From Ignelater luminosus (taxonomy: Eukaryota; Arthropoda; Insecta; Coleoptera; Elateridae): a DNA stretch of 64,000 nucleotides. Shown in pieces: positions 26,789 to 36,179 of the stretch. The stretch spans positions 82,238 to 146,237 of the forward strand of contig VTPC01005851.1 of NCBI GenBank assembly GCA_011009095.1, in the 5' to 3' direction. The position numbers and the translations under genes were made by a program. Within the stretch, counting starts at the first letter, position 1; every line of letters begins with the position of its first letter. A model generated the notes under the pieces. The model had not been told where the DNA came from, ran no database searches, and saw nothing but the letters and a program-made list of their open reading frames with translations.

Positions 26789-26794
26789 AATAAA
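26789..26794 (+). promoter_or_regulatory. Candidate poly(A) signal of ATF3
   Basis: AATAAA lies about 1.33 kb after the ATF3 stop codon and is followed by a T-rich stretch (GTCGTTTTTATTTAC), as usual downstream of cleavage sites. Confidence 0.45.
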
Positions 26795-26815
26795 ATTTTA
26801 AGTTCGAACAGATTT

Positions 26816-27865
26816 TGTCGTTTTTATTTACTCTTACTTATCCTTAAGGTTATAAGTGGTGATTATATGGAGCATATACACAGCAGTATCATTTGATTGT
26901 TGTTGGCTGTTATTTTACTGCAGTTGTTAACTCATTTCCGAATTATTAGATAAATAAAAATAAAAAAATGAATATTCTAGAGATACATCTTCATTAATTT
27001 CAACCATAATCAGAAAATGAAGTATTAAAAGCAGTAATATAAAGGAATTTATATTTGCACTTTCTGTGTGTAAAAACTATTATATAGGTATTAAGATTTG
27101 GAATCTCAACATCGTTATGAAATTTTAGGTAGTAATTTATCAGTGATAATTACGAGGGGTAATTTCCTTTTATTATTTTTTGACAAATTGATATGAAATT
27201 GTTGAATAATGGACCAAATTGCTTGCATAATTATTGTCTCTGTTAATTTTGGTTTTTAGTATAAAATCTAATTGAGCAACCCAAAATTATACAGAAATAT
27301 TGAAGTTGTACATTTTATTCATAATGACAGTTTTGCGCTGTATGTTAACTTCCAGTATGCATACCTATTACATTCGTGTCTTAAAGGATAGGCAACCAAT
27401 AGTACTTCGAGCGCAAATTATCTATAGTTGCCTATAGTGTAGGCGTTACGGTTTAGCAGCTCCATAACAAGGTAATTACTAGAGTAAAAGGCTATAAATT
27501 ACTTATATTTTATCCTGATAATTTTATTACAATGCAAGATTAGTCATACTACAGCACATCCTGAATCCTGAGGTGTATATTGCCTGATTCTTTTAATTTT
27601 CACTTTATTGGATTTCACATCTTGATTATTTTATAAACGCTGGTGTAATATCATGATAGGTGAGACTAGAGTTCCAAATATATTTTTGAGGATAGTCAAC
27701 ACTCACATTTAACATACCTTTCCATTTTGGAAATAAATAGATAGATATATACACCATTCCTTCTTTTTTAATTTAGTGATTTAATGCAAATCATATCATG
27801 TTTATCTTTTGTCTTTAATAGTATTTCTTTAGTTTTTTTAGGGGTTTCTTAGGTGAATAGTTTTA
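26816..27865. other. Intergenic DNA without recognised features
   Basis: AT-rich sequence lies between the ATF3 3' end and the R2-like relic. I see no open frame of note, no repeat structure and no RNA gene. Confidence 0.5.
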
Positions 27866-27869
27866 GTTG

Positions 27870-28860
27870 ATGTTCAGAATGCTCCAAACAGCATTAAGCG
27901 CCTCAGTTGTACATCATGTTTCTGAATGAATTCTTGACAAAAGATTCTGTTTGTATATACAATTTAATAAAAATCAGAGAGGCTTTAACAATGTACACTT
28001 GGAACTTTCATTAACATCAATTTTAAATGCTATCTTACAACATGCTAAATGAAGAAAACTTGACTGCTGCATTATTCTTCACATTTCAAATGCTTAGGAT
28101 AATATTGGTATGGCTGTCTTACACGCTAACTTGATTCCATCTTCTCTTCACAATAATATTCTCAATTTAATAAAGGGGAATAATACTCAAGTACACACAT
28201 GCAATGGTAAGACCAAACTATAATTTGTTTCATGAGGGTTAATGCAAGAATGCCATTGTTCCCTGTGTTATTTAATTTAAGTACTGATTATATCCTAGAA
28301 GAGATGTCTGATGGACCTGTACATTTTCTTTTGGGCTATCAAATTGATGAAATGCTATCTCCAGTAAATACCATATGACAACACGTTATGTTGTTGGTAG
28401 AGATGCTAAATCTACTATGGTACAGGTGAATAGGGTAGTCCAACAGAAAATTAACATGCTTTACACTTATGTTTGGCCCTCACTAATTTATCCATTACAG
28501 ACTGCTCCTTTAAGTAAATTAACATTTCTGGACAATACTGACAAATTAATTCAATTTTCTGTTAGGGAAATTTTAGGACTATCTAAGGACACTCCAATTC
28601 ATATGTTTTGTGCTCATCGCAAGTTTTGCAAGTTAGCTATTTTTAGAGCAAACTGGGAAGTGTACTTTTAATTGCACTTTGCAATATGTGATTATTTTTC
28701 CAAAAACATAACAATCCAGTAATTGACTATTCTTATAAACTGGAGACTGAGAAACAAAACTGCTTACATAAATTAGGACGACTAACTGAAAATAACCTAA
28801 CCCAAATCAAAACTAAATGTAAAATACTTTTATATAGACAATATACTTGAGAATTTCATC
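27870..28860 (+). mobile_element. R2-like non-LTR retrotransposon, degraded RT part
   Basis: Pieces of a reverse transcriptase occur in order on +. They are a QRGF-type motif (NKNQRGFNNVHLEL, about 27965-28010), then PVLFNLSTDYILEEMSDGPV with a following HFLLGYQIDEMLS segment (28255-28360). After those comes a clear C-terminal thumb region at 28435-28671 (QQKINMLYTYVWPSLIYPLQ and IQFSVREILGLSKDTPIHMF). These resemble the R2 group, whose members normally insert in rRNA genes. No rRNA sequence is seen here. Stops and frameshifts are frequent and the FADD catalytic motif and endonuclease are not recognisable, so the copy is dead. The group name rests on family resemblance. Confidence 0.65.
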
Positions 28861-30150
28861 CGTTTCCTATTTGTTTTTGCAGATAGTACCTAACCATATA
28901 CAAATCTCATCTAGGATGATTTCTGGAATATTTTATTTTATGGAATACTGGAATAAAATCTGAGTCTTTTGTAAAGGTGTATCTTTGATTTTTCTAACAG
29001 AAATCACCCTTTTAATTTTTATTGCATTCTTCCTTCTGGTTAGGGTTGCCACTTTGTATAGAACATGAAGCTTCTAATATGTCAAGTAGAAAAATAATAT
29101 GTAAAAAATATAATTATAAAAAAAACCATAGATTCCAGACATGCATTTTCATCTTATCTGACCAACTTTTTAGCTTTACTCTTCTACTTTCTAACCAGTT
29201 TGAGAATGGAAGTGGCAGGTTGCTGGTAACGAGTTCAGTTGAAGACAAGATTTTCTAGAGTATAGCTTCTCTTTACAATCCACAGGCACTTGGCCACTTT
29301 CAATAAAATACAGGTGGGCTAGCTGCAGAGTGGCAATTTTACTTCCGATTTGTGATAATCAGCTCTCAGTGAGTTATCTTTTCCTGAAAAGATCTCTAAT
29401 TTTAATCTTTATAGTTGTAGAACTGTAGGGAATGTTTAACACTTCCCCATAATAAGGTTCCTACTTTTACATGAACAACAATATACCAATCAACCAATTA
29501 TTCTAACCAGACATCGCTTATTGTTTTTTGTTAAAATAGATTATTCCAATGCATATATTGTCTGATTGTTGCAAAATTAAATATTTTAATTTATTAATTT
29601 CTGTTTTAGAAAAAGGAAGATCAGTATGTTTTTCTCTACAAAAAACCTATTTACATTTATGTTCTAAAATAATTAAGAGAACAAATAATTAGACATTAAA
29701 AATTCACTATTGAAATCTGAATATACACCTGATAACATAGGGCTCTGAGGTAGCAAGAATAATAAAAGAAAAAAAGAAAAACTGAGATTTAAGAACAGAT
29801 ACTAAGAACAAATCTAGGTCCAATTAAAACTGGAGAAAACAAGATGCAGGATTAATTTTAATAGCTACCACAATAGGACAAAGGCATAATAAAGGTTCGT
29901 GAAATCGCAAAGAATGAAATAAGAGGGGGATTATGGGATGAAGACAAGAGAAAGTACACCTAAAGAGAGATCAAGTCTAGAATGTATAGGTAGCATAGAA
30001 AATGACTTAAACAAACACTTTAGATCAAAGACTCTGGAAAAAAGTTGTTGTGATATAAGTATCTAGTACACTACAAAGTAATTTATGAATGAATTGATTT
30101 GGCAAACCCTCCAGTAACATATCCCAAAGATTATCTTTTGCTTAACTCGG
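28861..30150. other. Intergenic DNA, nothing recognised
   Basis: Purine-rich stretches (for example 29745-29800) and AT-rich sequence. No supported gene. The open frame at 29022-29258 (+) has no family resemblance. Confidence 0.4.
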
Positions 30151-30189
30151 AGCTCAAAGACTGGTAAATCAGTAGTAATATTCAATCTC

Positions 30190-30600
30190 TGGAATGTGCA
30201 GTAGCGAGCATAAAAATTGCACCATCAAACAAAGGGAGGTTTTGTAATGGTATAATATTGATTACTACAAACATTCTGAAGAAATGGTATTTTATTGTAA
30301 CAAGTAACAACAAAGGGTTTATTTTTGTGTCAAAATCTTAAATTAATCTTTGCTTTAATATCACTACCATTCTATTTGCCATTGAGTCCACTAGCATCTG
30401 TAACAATTCTGGCTCTAACTCCTAGAAAACCAAGTAGCTTTAGTTTGATCTTTTAAATGTCTGGGCTTATATAATTATTAATTTCATGCTTTATAATTTC
30501 CTATACATTTTCAATTGGATTCATATCCGAACAACTCTCCCAATGTAGTTTTCCCTGTGTTCCACTAGAACTCTTCAACCTAAACAAGTATATGCACTGA
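30190..30600 (-). pseudogene. Tc1-like transposase, C-terminal relic
   Basis: On the minus strand from about 30590 downward, the diagnostic end of Tc1 transposases can be read. It is SPDMNPIENV-type text (here the strand gives SDMNPIENV, the third-acid region) followed by IIKHEINN and, after frame changes, ARIVTDASGLNGK near 30400. Stops interrupt the frame. The words GCAGTAGCGAGCATAAAAAT at 30197-30216 may be the outer end of the same element, since Tc1-type terminal repeats often start with CAGT. Only the C-terminal third is visible. Confidence 0.5.
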
Positions 30601-30779
30601 TATTATTAATGTTAGTTAAGAAGAGGCATTTTTTTGAATAATATTAGTGCATAACAAACCTTTTTGCCCAATGCCATGATACCATAAAATGGAGAAAAAT
30701 TCAAAGAAAAATGTCTGAAATGATCAATGAAGTTTCCTGCAAGTAATATGGTTTAAATTGGTCTAATATCTAATCAAAA

Positions 30780-30960
30780 ATGTATGAGAAATTATAAACC
30801 ATAAAATTAATAACAATAAATCCAGAGATTTACAAGAACTAAAAAACCAAACTAAAGGTATTGGATTTGAGAAGTTAGAACCAAAATTGTTGCTGGTGCT
30901 AATGAACTCAATGCCAAGTAGAATGGAAGTTGTATTAAAGGAAAAAATTAAATATTAAAT
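30780..30960 (+). pseudogene. Second Tc1-like transposase tail, opposite orientation
   Basis: On the + strand one frame reads LQELKNQTKGIGFEKLEPKL and continues with LMNSMPSRMEVVLKEK. This matches the usual Tc1 C-terminus, where a VxSMPRRxxAVIxAKG-type motif ends the protein. It points away from the minus-strand relic at 30190-30600, so the two are divergently oriented. That could be two insertions or one rearranged insertion. Confidence 0.45.
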
Positions 30961-31424
30961 TAACGCAAAAATATATAATAACACACGAGAATTAAGCTTT
31001 GAACATAAACCTCTGATTATTTACAAGCAGGGATGGAAAAGAATAGAAGTCAGTTTTGTTGAATATTTCTCATTTTTTGTTTTATACATATATTTTTATT
31101 TTACAAATTATTAGTTTAGAAGTCTAATACAGAAATTTTCTTTTTTGTTATTTACTACAACAACTGTTGTAATTAACATTACCAACATAAATCCTCCTTT
31201 CATTAGATTTTTAGGCTCGCCACTGCATGCTCCCGCACGTTTGAGAATTGTATCCCAGATTCAGAAAATAATTACTGTGATCTTCGTGTAGAAAGTGAAG
31301 TTTTTGCAAAATGATCTTTTGTTGTTTTAGCTGTTAACATATAAAATAATCTACAAAATCCTTTCCTCGTTATTTATTTGGAAAAGATTACAACAGTATT
31401 ATATTTACTACTACACTATATCAA

Positions 31425-31734
31425 CAGTGCTGGGCAAAGTGGTGCAAAAGTGCTACTTTCAAGCACTGTCAAGACTTCACATGTACTACCTACTATTTGC
31501 TTGAATTACTTAATTTAACAGAGGGCTTGAAACACTTTCAATAATTACTATGTACTACTTTATGAGTGGTTGAATAATCTTTTGGGTAATTCAACTCGTT
31601 CCAAAGCGCTCAAAAGTGCCTTAAAGAAGGACTTGCTCTTCTTCTAAACTTTCCTAGTTAACAAGTCTGAACTTGCTTTAAAGAAATTTAATACAAACGT
31701 AAACAATTTCGTAAAGGAGCACTTTTCAACATTG
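31425..31734. mobile_element. Possible hAT-type MITE with degenerate ends
   Basis: The left end starts CAGTGCTGGGCAAAGTGGTG, a word typical of hAT terminal repeats. The right end, read inversely, starts CAATGTTGAAAAGTGCTCC and aligns loosely with it. The interior repeats the word AAGTGCT and GCACTTTTC several times in both directions. I found no clear 8 bp target duplication, so boundaries and class are tentative. Confidence 0.3.
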
Positions 31735-32126
31735 CAATAGTACCTATAAAGGCTTCAAGCACTCGCTAAATTGTACTCTGAGGCTTTATTTTGAGTATAC
31801 ATATTCAGTAGTCGGTGCTTTAAATGTTCAATTATACTGTGTTTGATAATTTTTCTTTTTTAAAAAGGAGTATTTGGTGCTTGGTAATTCAAAACACATT
31901 AGCTCAACATAAATTCATGAAATTCGTATCCATTATTTTCATAAATAAACAAGTAAACTCACAGCCTGACCCTTTTTAGGTAAGAAAAGTTGGAAATTCT
32001 TGCATTCCTCATTGTGTACCATTTTTGAAATGCACAGACTTGGGCTATAGAAATATTAGTGAAAATTTGTTCATGTTATATATTCTCAATATAATTTTTC
32101 AAGTACAGAAAATTGGACTTATCTAG

Positions 32127-32827
32127 TTAAATTTCTAAAATCATCAATTTTATATGCGTATGTGGAAATTCAGGTTTAAAAACAATTTTTCCATCTATTT
32201 TATAATCTTCATATTTTATCGAATGAACACATTTAAATCCAAGGTTTTCCAATATTTTTGCACTGTATGCACTTGTGCAGATACTTCGAATTTGACTAAA
32301 ACCCTTTTCTTTGGCTAATTCTCTGAAATTTGATTTTAATTAAAATTTCTGGAATCTTTAATTATTTGCATTTTCTACCTTGTATATTTCAATAAATTTG
32401 ATCCAATTCCTTTATATCTCCAGTTAGGATGCACAGAAATTTGTTTAACACTTAATTCCTTTTCATTTGTGTTTAGTTTCGTACGATCAGTAGATTCTTC
32501 TTCTAGTTTCTTTATTATTTGAAAAATTATCATAACATTTGGATGATCATCAACAGGAATAGTGTTTGCTTTATAATAATCACTGATAGAAACTCCTATA
32601 ATTTCATTTGTAGATTGTGCTACTGCCATCAGAGATAGTCCACTGTCAATTGAATTTATAGAAGCTTGACCACGGTCTTTGCAAATTATATTTGCACCAT
32701 TACTCAAACATTTATCTAGTGGCTCATCATTATAAAAATATTTCTGTAAATATAAAAGAACCAACTCTTTATCTTGATTAGTTATCTTTCTAATTATATA
32801 AGAGTCTTCTGTTTTTGAAGTTGACAT
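32127..32827 (-). CDS. Arylalkylamine N-acetyltransferase-like (GNAT), copy 2
   Basis: Two exons: 32827-32379 and 32322-32127, giving 214 aa. The donor GTAGAA and acceptor ATTTCAG split an Arg codon (AG|A). The protein is a GNAT-fold acetyl-CoA transferase. The acetyl-CoA loop R-x-x-G-x-G is present as Arg137-Tyr-Lys-Gly140-Ile-Gly142. Glu35 in FYNDEPL matches the catalytic Glu region of insect dopamine/arylalkylamine acetyltransferases (family knowledge). Family members acetylate dopamine, serotonin, tyramine and related amines in neurotransmitter turnover, cuticle sclerotisation and melatonin synthesis. The substrate of this one is unknown. The C-terminus FKPEFPHTHIKLMILEI parallels copy 1, supporting tandem duplication. 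The gene is intact, with no stop or frameshift. Confidence 0.88.
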
Positions 32828-33314
32828 TATTTTATTTAATTAATGAAGTAATAGTTTTGCACTGATTAGATTTTACAACTGTCTAAATAATGTACAGACC
32901 TCACACAATGGGAACAACCAATTAACTTATCATCAGTATCAGATTTTTCTATACCTTAAAAAGGTGAAGAATGATAAGATTAATTTGCGATTCTGTCATT
33001 TACTATAAAAAGCTTTATAATACAAATAGAAATACAAAAAGAATGAATATTTTATTAGTCAACGTCAAGTTAGCTTTATACTTTTACAAATTAAATGTAT
33101 TACTTGTATGCCATTTTGATATCTAACATAATCTTATAATAAATTATCACATCTATATAAGTTAGCACTACCAAGGTTTCACTAGTGGAACGTTATGAAT
33201 ACAGTTCCAATTCTTCAAGCAAATTTAATTATGTAATACCACTTTAAATTTCAGTTAATACAAAGCAAAATTATCAATACAAATCTTTATTTGCTATAGG
33301 TAAATTAATCTAAC

Positions 33315-34016
33315 TTAAATCTCTAAAAGCATATATTTTATATGGGTATGAGGAAATTTAGGTTTAAAAACAATTTTTCCATCTTCTTGGTAATCCTCAT
33401 ATTTTATAGAATAAACACATTGGAAACCCAACTTTTCAAATGCCTTTGCACTGTATTCACCCGTGCAATAACTTTTAATTACTCTAAAGCCTTTTTCATG
33501 GGCAAATTCCCTAAAATACAAATCAAATTAGATCTCTTCAACACCTTACAGTTTATATTTTAATATTTACCTTGTATGCTTTAATAGTTCTAACCCAATA
33601 CCTTTATTTCTCCATTCAGATTTAATTGATATCTGTTTTACATACAATACTTTGTCATTTTCATACTCTAGTTTTACAAGCTTTGCGCTTTCTTCTTCTA
33701 ATCTGTGTACTAACCTCTTTATTTTGACGGGATTAGGGTGATTATCATAAGCACTGTTTTCACTGTAGACTTCATTTAGACATATCCCAGCAATTTCATT
33801 GGTACTACTTGAGACAGCCATGAAAGAAAGTTCTTCATCGATTGCACCTAAAGAGGTTCGACCACGATCTTTAGGAATAATTTCTTCACCTCTTTCCCTA
33901 TTTAAGTATTCATTTAATGGCTCGTCTTTATAAAAAGTTTGTTGTAAAACTAAGAGAATGTTTTCTTTATCTTGCGAAGTTATTTTTTTAATTTTATATG
34001 AATACAAATCTGCCAT
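33315..34016 (-). CDS. Arylalkylamine N-acetyltransferase-like (GNAT), copy 1
   Basis: Two exons: 34016-33571 and 33510-33315, giving 213 aa. I chose the start MADLYSYKIKK, because the longer frame from 34055 adds residues that the sister gene lacks. The intron splits an Arg codon after AG, exactly as in copy 2, and the second exons have equal length (196 bases). The GNAT acetyl-CoA loop is Arg136-Asn-Lys-Gly139-Ile-Gly141. Glu32 in FYKDEPLNEYL is the expected catalytic-region Glu. Downstream, AATAAA on the minus strand (33291-33286) can end the mRNA. Copies 1 and 2 lie about 490 bp apart in the same direction, so each probably has its own promoter. Amine substrate cannot be deduced from sequence. 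Confidence 0.88.
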
Positions 34017-34211
34017 TATTTTGTTTACGTAGTATTTAGTAGTAACTAAAAACAAATCAACTTACATCAGTTGAAATAACAGATAAATTAGGATCAAAGG
34101 TTATTCTTTACTTATTATATAAAGCGTTATCAGTTTCAATTTTTATTAATCTTTTTATATTATCAGGAATAAACAAGTATAGAACTATCAATGTGTAGAT
34201 AATCACTGTAA

Positions 34212-34454
34212 TTATATAATAGTATGAATTAAAGAACTGAAGTTTTCTCGATTTATAATGGGTGTGTGTGTCTCAATTACAATTAATTTACAAGCTGAAA
34301 AGCCACATTCCACAAATAGTGATGTTATGGGTAGGGTAACCAGATTTTCATGATCAAAAGCCAGAATGTTGTCTGTCCATCTTTTTTCCATAGAATTCAA
34401 TTTGGAGGATCTTGCTAGACTTTTAATGTGAACTGAAAATACCCTCCCATACAT
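34212..34454 (-). pseudogene. hAT transposase C-terminal (dimerisation) relic, tentative
   Basis: The minus-strand frame reads ENLVTLPITSLFVECGFSAC, which resembles the hAT dimerisation region of ZBED-type transposases, where LP...S....ECGFS is typical. It is followed by KLIVIETHTPIINRENFSSL, comparable with the K-x-x-x-R-N-R...L stretch of that domain. The remainder of a transposase is not found upstream (34455-35130). The call rests on a short resemblance. Confidence 0.4.
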
Positions 34455-34455
34455 A

Positions 34456-35640
34456 AATAATAATGGTGTTGTGAAAAGTAGGTCATCCTATACGTTTCCC
34501 CCAACAAGTTCAATCACAAATGCTGGCCAAGATATGCACCTTCAAAATCACATTTAAACCTACTGTTACAGCAATCAGTTTCTAGCAATTTCTCAATTTC
34601 TAACATAAATTGTTATAAAATAATGAAAATAGCATTGCTTATGTTAATTTAACAAATGGCAAATAACACAGCAAACTATTATCTGTGGACCTTGCCCTAT
34701 CATGCTGAATAAATCATAGTCAGCAACAAGGCTGCATTTCACCATTTTTCCCTATTGTCTCTTGTTCTTGTCACTCAAGTAATAATCCAGATTTGACAAG
34801 AACAAGAGATGATCCTGAGCAAAAATAGCTGTCAGTTTACTGAATGCAACGAAAGAAATCGATAGGGCTTCCACAAGCTGTGACGCATAAAAAAGTGAAT
34901 GAATTTAGCAAATAAAGTGAGAAATAGTAAATATCTAGGCAGAGCTTTAGATGGAACGAAAAAGGTGCCACTACTCCAATGTTGCCAGGTGTAAAGAACC
35001 TTTCTCTCCACCCATCGAACAAAAGTGTAGGCAATACCAGTATGAAAATCCCCAGTTTCAAAAATTCTTGAAATAATGCTTGTGGTGAAAATCATCAACC
35101 AACAGATAGCGTTAAACTTCTTCAAACTGTATCAAAATAGCGGAGGAAAGGGCGATTAAAGCCGTGTAATGTATTTTTAATCTAGGATAGCTATAAGCAA
35201 CGTTGTCAGAGCTAGCAGAAATTTTTAATCTGAAGATTTATAATATTTATTACTGTTTCTAACCATTGAGTAAAGGTTTACTCAATGTTCTAACAATATG
35301 TTTCACTGTTTTCACTATTGTGGCAACAGTGTGATCACCTCACAAATGGAAATTTTTTTATGAATATCTCAGAAAATTTGTTTATTTGTAGAATTTTGTA
35401 CTTACCTACTCCAAAACTTCCAATAACAGAAATAAACTTTGATTATTATCAACAATAATAAAGCAAACTCGAAAAAATATTATCTTTTCATTAAAAAACG
35501 CCCAAGTTGCAAATTTATTAAAAATTTTTAATTTATTCTTAATAACCTCTGCCTTTTTAAGATCCTCACTAATTTACCCATCAAGTTTGAAAATCCCCAA
35601 TTTAGAAAAAAACTCCACACCTGGCAATAGTGTAGTACTC
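34456..35640. other. Intergenic, unassigned
   Basis: There is a less AT-rich block at about 34700-35160, with overlapping minus-strand frames (34832-35125). I cannot match it to a family. It contains an inverse word pair (CTCTTGTTCTTGTCA at 34758-34772 and TGACAAGAACAAGAGA at 34795-34810), so it may be part of a small palindromic element. Nothing else was seen. Confidence 0.35.
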
Positions 35641-35739
35641 ACAACTTTTCTTCAATTTTCATTCTGTACCTCCTCCTAGAGTCCAGCACGGACCGAGATT
35701 TTCAGGGTCGACCGAAGATAAATGATGCAGCTTGAAAAA

Positions 35740-36118
35740 ATCTGGTAACTTCTTGTTCGGCCCGGTGAACCCAAACAGTACAAGAGGTCCAAACGGTGCA
35801 AGAGGTCCAAAAGGCCTAAACAGCTTAAAAGGCCCAAACGGCATGAGAGGTTCGAACGACCCAACAGAGAAGCTCGAGGAACTGAGAAATACAAAAGGCC
35901 CAATGGCTTGATAGATCCGAAGGACCAAGTAGTGCAAAAGGCCTGACGGTTCAAAATGGCCCAATAAACCTGAAGGGCCAAGAAGTGCAAGAGGCCAGAC
36001 AGTCCAAAACAACAACCCAACAATTCAAAACGACCCAGAGCTGAAAAGTAAAAAAGCCCAAGAGGTTCGACAGGCTCCAACAGCTCAAAAGGCCCGACAA
36101 AACCAAACAGCATGATAA
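35740..36118 (+). repeat. Degenerate short tandem repeat, GC-rich island
   Basis: The block is built from shuffled copies of words such as AGAGGTCCAAACGG, AAAAGGCCCAAACGGC, AAGAGGTTCGACAGG and GAAGGGCCAAGAAGTGC. It shows a fuzzy period of about 9-18 bases. It stands out from the AT-rich surroundings. Minus-strand frames through it (35659-36015, 35676-36113) look like Gly/Pro/Phe/Leu-rich proteins but follow from the repeat. The right flank contains CGACCCGGGTCG. I regard it as a decayed minisatellite, perhaps part of a transposon tail. Confidence 0.55.
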
Positions 36119-36179
36119 ATTTTTAAACTGCGGGCCAGCCCTATCCGAACTCGAGCTTCGACCCGGGTCGCATTAAAGC

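Larger units (their letters stand above)
25458..26815 (+). other. ATF3 3' UTR, inferred
   Basis: The sequence after the stop is very AT-rich and carries many ATTTA pentamers, typical of unstable mRNAs of stress-induced factors. An AATAAA sits at 26789-26794 and is a reasonable polyadenylation signal, giving a 3' UTR near 1.3 kb. Other possible signals lie earlier, so the true end is uncertain. A TTA triplet microsatellite is inside (25619-25647). Confidence 0.5.

Noticed and set aside
34017..34055. Longer N-terminus (MFLVTTKYYVNKI) for GNAT copy 1
   Set aside because: The extra residues are absent from the sister gene, and the internal Met (34016) gives the expected family length.
35659..36113. 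Two overlapping minus-strand frames of 118 and 145 codons
   Set aside because: They follow from the degenerate repeat at 35740-36118. There is no start context or family match.
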